This document shows, in pieces, positions 59,801 through 64,000 of a stretch of 64,000 nucleotides of DNA. A model generated the notes under the pieces. It did not search any database. It was not told the origin of the DNA and worked only from the letters and a program-made list of their open reading frames with translations. The stretch is taken from positions 1 to 64,000 of the forward strand of contig JAWBKZ010000002.1 in assembly GCA_038831005.1 (NCBI GenBank), given 5' to 3'. The position numbers were made by a program, and so were the translations under genes. Source of the stretch: Ignisphaera sp. Lineage in GTDB: Archaea; Thermoproteota; Thermoprotei_A; Sulfolobales; Ignisphaeraceae. Every line of letters starts with the position of its first letter. Position 1 is the stretch's first letter.

Positions 59801-61267
59801 TCACACATCAACAATAAAGTCCCTAAGTTTTAGAGCCTCTTCTAGTGATTTAGATATATAGAAAGCTGTAGCCTCATCCATGTAGTTAGTCATGATCTGT
59901 AGACCTATAGGAAGATTGTTGTAAAATCCTACAGGAAGACTTAAAGCAGGTCCCCCTATCAAGTTCGCTATAACTGTATTCAAATCAGCATAGTACATTT
60001 TTATAGGATCTTCTAGAAACTCTCCTATCCTTGGGGGTAGAATAGGTGTGGTAGGGCTTAGAATGGCATTATATTTACTGAATATCTTGTTAAATGTTTC
60101 TTTAAGCATTCTACGAAACCTAAGAGCCTTCAGATAGTACATGTCTCTATACCCCATACTCAGAACATAGGCACCTAGAGCTATCCTCTTTTTAACTTCG
60201 TAACCAAACCCCTTTGTTCTTACTTCACGATAAGTCTCTATCCAGCTCTTGTTCTCGACCTCAATCCTTAAACCATATCTAACACCATCATATCTAGCTA
60301 GATTCGAACTAGCTTCAGCCATAGATATTATGTAGTAAGCAGCTACACATTGTTTAGCATAAGGTATCTCTATTTCCTCACATTCATGATAACTACAGAG
60401 CTTGTCCACAGCTTTGTAGGTTTCATTTCTAACAACATCATCTGAATATTCAAAAAGATCCTTAGCTATTGCTATCTTCAATCTAGGCTCTCTATGAAAT
60501 AGATCATACATCTCTTCACGTATATCACCAACTTTAGTAGGTAGAGATGTGGAATCCTTTGGATCATGACCCGCTATAACATTCAGTAACATCGCTAGAT
60601 CATCTGTATTTCTAGCCATAGGACCTATCTGATCCAGGCTACTACCATAAGCTATAAGACCATATCTACTCACAAGACCATAAGTTGGTTTCAAACCAAA
60701 GGTAGCTGTAAAAGATGATGGATTCCTTACAGAACCACCAGTATCCGATCCTAGAGCAACAGTTACTTCACCAGCTGCTAACGCTGCCGCACTTCCTCCA
60801 GAAGATCCTCCAGGAGATCTAGATAAATCCCATGGATTTCTAGTCACAAAAAATGCGCTTGTTTCTGTAGTAGACCCCATAGCAAATTCATCCATGTTCG
60901 TTTTACCTATTATTATTGCTCCTTCACTCTTTAACCTAGTTATTACTGTAGCATCATAGGGAGGTACATAGTTCTCAAGCATTCTGGATCCACATGTAGT
61001 TCTAATACCTTTCGTAGAGATATTGTCTTTTACAGCAACGGCTATGCCAAACAACCTAGGATGATTCCTACCATCAGCATATCTCTTTATAAGGTATTCA
61101 GCTTCAGCTATAATCTCTTCTAAAGGCCTTAGCGTTATAAATGCTTTTACTTTCTCTTCAACTCTGTAGATCCTATTGTAGACTCTATACAGGTATTCAA
61201 CTATAAGATTAGGGTCTGAATGAAACAGGTCTAGAAGCTTGTACATGGACAACGACGTCAGATCCAA
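59801..61267 (-). CDS. gatA: Aspartyl/glutamyl-tRNA amidotransferase subunit A
   Basis: 488 residues, amidase-signature enzyme. The catalytic Lys is in [13 protein letters not shown]; the signature [38 protein letters not shown] holds the cis-Ser and nucleophilic Ser. It releases ammonia from glutamine or asparagine for GatB. It lies 6 bp after gatC and 6 bp before gatB. Confidence 0.97.
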   Translation of the reverse strand: MDLTSLSMYKLLDLFHSDPNLIVEYLYRVYNRIYRVEEKVKAFITLRPLEEIIAEAEYLIKRYADGRNHPRLFGIAVAVKDNISTKGIRTTCGSRMLENYVPPYDATVITRLKSEGAIIIGKTNMDEFAMGSTTETSAFFVTRNPWDLSRSPGGSSGGSAAALAAGEVTVALGSDTGGSVRNPSSFTATFGLKPTYGLVSRYGLIAYGSSLDQIGPMARNTDDLAMLLNVIAGHDPKDSTSLPTKVGDIREEMYDLFHREPRLKIAIAKDLFEYSDDVVRNETYKAVDKLCSYHECEEIEIPYAKQCVAAYYIISMAEASSNLARYDGVRYGLRIEVENKSWIETYREVRTKGFGYEVKKRIALGAYVLSMGYRDMYYLKALRFRRMLKETFNKIFSKYNAILSPTTPILPPRIGEFLEDPIKMYYADLNTVIANLIGGPALSLPVGFYNNLPIGLQIMTNYMDEATAFYISKSLEEALKLRDFIVDV

Positions 61268-61273
61268 AGAGAA

Positions 61274-61570
61274 TCACTCAGAAATAGTTCTAGGTGCCTT
61301 CACATAGTTATCGATAAGTATAGTATTTTCTTCTAACATACCATGTTCTTCATCAATACTTTCAGTTTCTTCGTCTTCACGTAAAGGAAGCGATATATCA
61401 TGCACATGATATAGGGGCTCCCAATTGTTTAGGTCTTCCACGGTATTTAGCATATTAAACATATCGATTATATTTTTGACCTCTTTTTGAATTCTGTTCT
61501 TCTCATCTTCTGTAAACTTTATTAGCACAAGATTCTCTAAATACTCAATAATATCACTATACATGTTCAT
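61274..61570 (-). CDS. gatC: Aspartyl/glutamyl-tRNA amidotransferase subunit C
   Basis: 98 residues. EYLENLVLIKFTEDEKNRIQKEVKNIIDMFNMLNTVEDLNNWEPLYHVHDISLPLREDE shows the helical start and the Pro-Leu-Arg-x-Asp segment of GatC, which wraps GatA and GatB. First gene of gatCAB. A TATA-like AATAAAAACC about 45 bases upstream of ATG 61570 would serve the operon. Confidence 0.9.
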   Translation of the reverse strand: MNMYSDIIEYLENLVLIKFTEDEKNRIQKEVKNIIDMFNMLNTVEDLNNWEPLYHVHDISLPLREDEETESIDEEHGMLEENTILIDNYVKAPRTISE

Positions 61571-61657
61571 TACCTTGTATTTTTCATAATTTCTAGCTAG
61601 GTTATAAGGTTTTTATTATCTGAATACTATATTAAACAGAGATTCAGGTGGTAGAAT

Positions 61658-62095
61658 ATATATGTAAACGAACTAGTAGAAGAGTTGGTGGAATTTGTTG
61701 AAGATAGGTCAATTATCCTCATGGGTATAGAAGAGCTTCAAGCCATGGGATACAACATTATAAGCTTTATCTTGGATCTAGGTCGAGATGTAGAATATGC
61801 AGGAATATCTTTTGAATACATCATGGCTCTGAATAAGCTAAGGCCTGTAGCGTTGATAGTACATCTCGATCCCAATAAAGTTAGGAACATGAACATGGAG
61901 TATGTAATGAAGGTTCTATTGAGATACAATGGATATCTATACGGTTCTCAAGAAACTGTAGGGTTCCTGGTACCCATCAAGGACAACAACATCAAGTATT
62001 TCATCAAAAATACTGTACCTAAATTTATTGAGGAAATCTCTGGATATCGTATAGAGCCACGTATAACTGGATACACTATTGATTTACAGCTCTAA
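61658..62095 (+). CDS. Hypothetical protein; possible ATA start
   Basis: 136 residues from TTG 61685, or about 145 if translation begins at ATA 61658, which stands 5 bases after AGGTGGT (61646-61652). TTG 61685 has no ribosome-binding site, and the intervening codons (YVNELVEE) continue the helix of VEFVEDRS smoothly. The body is alpha/beta (ILMGIEELQAMGYNIISFIL, LRPVALIVHLDPNKVRNMN) without a recognised family. A nearby ATG (61662) is out of frame and hits TAA at once. Divergent from gatC. Confidence 0.65.
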   Translation: MYVNELVEELVEFVEDRSIILMGIEELQAMGYNIISFILDLGRDVEYAGISFEYIMALNKLRPVALIVHLDPNKVRNMNMEYVMKVLLRYNGYLYGSQETVGFLVPIKDNNIKYFIKNTVPKFIEEISGYRIEPRITGYTIDLQL

Positions 62096-62154
62096 AAAAG
62101 AACTAAAGAAGTTCTCCATGTATTAATACAATCTACGGGTATATGTTTTCTGTT

Positions 62155-62197
62155 CACCACATAATTTATTTAGTATCTAGCTACAGATAATGTGGTG
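62155..62197. promoter_or_regulatory. Inverted repeat flanking the xpb TATA box
   Basis: CACCACAT (62155-62162) and ATGTGGTG (62190-62197) are perfect 8-bp arms. Between them lies an AT-rich TATA-like AATTTATTTAGT (62163-62174); the right arm then sits near the expected TSS, about 45 bases before ATG 62243. Such straddling of core promoter elements is typical of repressor operators. The binding protein is unknown. Confidence 0.45.
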
Positions 62198-62242
62198 CAG
62201 ATATCACGAGGTAATGTATGTTAGATCTTAAGGTATAGCACT

Positions 62243-63910
62243 ATGGATAAGGCAATAGTATTTTATATTAGTGATTGGATAGATGAAGAGGATTTTAAAC
62301 TTCTCACGAAATTCACTAAGTATCTAGGTAGAGAGGAAGGGAAATCAAGATTTCAACTTGATACAAATAAACTTTCTAGAGCAGTTAGAGAGGGTGAAGT
62401 AGAGCCTAGTGATGTGCTAGATATACTGATTGATTATGATGCTGAATTCGAGACAGGATGTATAGATGATGTTAGGAAGATTGTTGAAGATTTTATGCCT
62501 AAAGTGTTGGTAAAGATGCAGAATAACGAAGTGGTTTTGGTTCCAAGCACTTATCTTGGCGAGAAAATCGATGATGTTAAGAAGAAGGGGTGGATAATAT
62601 ATGAGAGGTCTACGAAGATGTTCAAGCTGCTTAAACCTATGTATTTTTTTGATGTTATTGAGACACTGAAAAACAATGGTATTGTCGTTATTAATGAGAG
62701 CAGTATTAGCGATAGAATTGATATACCGTTAAAGATCTCCTTCAAAGGCGAATTACGGGACTACCAGATAGAGGCTCTAGATTCATGGCGTAAGAACGGC
62801 TATAGAGGTATTGTAGCACTACCTACAGGTACAGGTAAGACTATCATTGCTGTATCAGCTATAGCTGAACTTAATGTTAAGACACTTGTAGTAACTTATA
62901 CCAAGGAGCAAATGTTTCAATGGGGAGAAAAGATAGCTGGTTTTACAGGTATACCTAAATCACTAATAGGATTTTTCTATAGCTCCGAGAAACGCATAGC
63001 TCCAGTAACCATTACCACGTATCAATCGGCATTTAGATACATAAAATCGCTTTCACCTTATTTCTCCTTCTTAGTTGTAGATGAAGTACATCATCTGCCT
63101 GCAGACAAATTCAGGTATATAGCTGAAAACATGTTTGCAAAATACAGACTAGGTCTTTCGGCTACAGTCATAAGGGAGGATGGAAGGCATAACGAGCTCT
63201 TCCCACTAATGGGTGGTATCGTCTACAGCAGGTCTGTTGCAGAATTAGCACAACTAGGTTATATAGCTCCCTTCACTATAGAGTCAATCAAAGTAAATCT
63301 TACACCAGAAGAAAAGAAAAAATACAAAGAGCTTATAGAGAGATATAGAAGACTGGTGGCTGGAAAAACTTTTGAAGAAATTCTTGAAGAAGCTAGAAGA
63401 GGAATACCAGAAGCCCTAGAAGCTGTAAAAATTAGAGCAGAACTAAGGATGCTTGTACATAATGCTGAAGAAAAGATTAAAACTGTTGAAGGAATAGTAT
63501 CTAAAGAACTCGAACAAGGAAGCAAAATAATAGTGTTTACACAATATGTAGAGCAAGCCAAAAAACTTGCTGAAAAACTTCAAACACACTACATAATTGG
63601 AGAACTAGATGAAACAACAAGAAGAAGAAGATTAGAAGCCTTTAAACAAGGATTACTGAGAGTACTGGTTCTAACAACAGTCGGCGATGAAGGTATAGAC
63701 ATACCTGACGCAAACGTCGGCATAATTGTAGCAGGCACATCATCAAGAAGACAGTTCATCCAAAGATTAGGCAGAATCTTAAGACCTGCACCAAACAAAC
63801 ATGCAAAACTATACGAGATAATAGTTAAGGGAACATTCGAGGAATTCGAATCTAGAAAAAGAAAAGAAGCTATCAAACTCATGTTCCAGGATCTTCTACT
63901 CAATGCTTAA
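62243..63910 (+). CDS. xpb: XPB-family DNA helicase
   Basis: 555 residues. An N-terminal damage-recognition-like domain (about 80-155), then SF2 helicase motifs: GIVALPTGTGKTIIAV (Walker A), VVDEVHHLPADKF (DEVH), LGLSATVIREDGRHNE containing SAT and the XPB-specific RED motif, then VFTQYVEQAKKL, VGDEGIDIPDANVGII and RRQFIQRLGRILR. Archaeal XPB acts in DNA repair/unwinding, typically with the nuclease Bax1, whose gene would lie beyond the window if present. ATG 62243 follows AAGGT. Confidence 0.95.
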   Translation: MDKAIVFYISDWIDEEDFKLLTKFTKYLGREEGKSRFQLDTNKLSRAVREGEVEPSDVLDILIDYDAEFETGCIDDVRKIVEDFMPKVLVKMQNNEVVLVPSTYLGEKIDDVKKKGWIIYERSTKMFKLLKPMYFFDVIETLKNNGIVVINESSISDRIDIPLKISFKGELRDYQIEALDSWRKNGYRGIVALPTGTGKTIIAVSAIAELNVKTLVVTYTKEQMFQWGEKIAGFTGIPKSLIGFFYSSEKRIAPVTITTYQSAFRYIKSLSPYFSFLVVDEVHHLPADKFRYIAENMFAKYRLGLSATVIREDGRHNELFPLMGGIVYSRSVAELAQLGYIAPFTIESIKVNLTPEEKKKYKELIERYRRLVAGKTFEEILEEARRGIPEALEAVKIRAELRMLVHNAEEKIKTVEGIVSKELEQGSKIIVFTQYVEQAKKLAEKLQTHYIIGELDETTRRRRLEAFKQGLLRVLVLTTVGDEGIDIPDANVGIIVAGTSSRRQFIQRLGRILRPAPNKHAKLYEIIVKGTFEEFESRKRKEAIKLMFQDLLLNA

Positions 63911-64000
63911 CATTATCACGCAAATGTTGATTTATTGGAGTTCAATAGCGCTGTAAAACTGTAAACCATGTAGACGAATTCTATAGACAAACAAAGTATC

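Overview
The window is chromosomal DNA of a hyperthermophilic crenarchaeon (Thermoproteota). A Desulfurococcales or Ignisphaera-like organism is my best guess, inferred from gene content rather than from any search. The DNA is AT-rich and almost fully coding. Genes carry GGTG/GAGG-type ribosome-binding sites or look leaderless behind TATA boxes. The information-processing set is archaeal: TFE, TFS, Elf1, RpoF, RpoL, aIF5A, SRP54, Pus10, Trm56, TrmJ, L21e, L10e, Csl4, XPB and PAN. Four tRNA genes are present (Arg-TCG, Gly-TCC, Gly-CCC, Leu-GAG). Intergenic gaps also hold at least three convincing C/D box guide RNAs, each with its own TATA box.

Layout. 1-6.4 kb: the end of a coiled-coil/nuclease-like protein built on 63-bp repeats, tRNA-Arg, a C/D sRNA, a SPOUT methyltransferase, a second C/D sRNA and a structured RNA candidate, then a divergent biotin-carrier/carboxyltransferase pair, a JAMM-like protein and an HD hydrolase. 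6.5-16.5 kb: valS, rtcB, a PRTase-like regulator, DUF763, a glucan-phosphorylase-like enzyme, a broken gene and a thioredoxin-like protein. 16.9-30 kb: tRNA-Gly(TCC), an FAD protein, an operon around a PAPS-reductase/ferredoxin fusion, NOG1 with a C/D sRNA in front, Elf1, Hsp20, ZPR1, the oligosaccharyltransferase AglB and tRNA-Leu. 30-36 kb: a tight minus-strand operon mbf1-hflX-trm56-tfe-C5 methylase-SPOUT-radical SAM. 36-41.5 kb: PAN, a PUA protein and a PAC2 chaperone, then glnA-nadE and tRNA-Gly(CCC). 41.8-47 kb: an ATP-grasp/HAD fusion divergent from a polysaccharide deacetylase, an HTH regulator, FeoA-Nip7 and TFS. 47.3-58.1 kb: a translation/RNA superoperon of sixteen genes from aIF5A to RpoL. 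58.3-64 kb: gatCAB on the minus strand, then a small unknown gene and XPB.

How the genes work together. Most of the window makes and maintains the gene-expression machinery: tRNA charging and modification, ribosome assembly, transcription elongation, RNA decay and protein targeting. Smaller groups serve nitrogen assimilation (glnA-nadE), proteostasis (PAN/PAC2, Hsp20), surface glycosylation (AglB, perhaps the deacetylase locus) and CoA-ester carboxylation chemistry.

Most noteworthy: the C/D sRNAs; two tRNA-Gly loci with almost identical flanks in inverted orientation; a frameshifted remnant at 15.5-16.0 kb; an orphan C5-methylase inside a transcription/RNA-modification operon; the ATP-grasp/HAD fusion; a PAN without a C-terminal HbYX motif; two genes that appear to lack a normal start codon; and inverted repeats at several promoters (xpb, glnA, hsp20, the HD gene).
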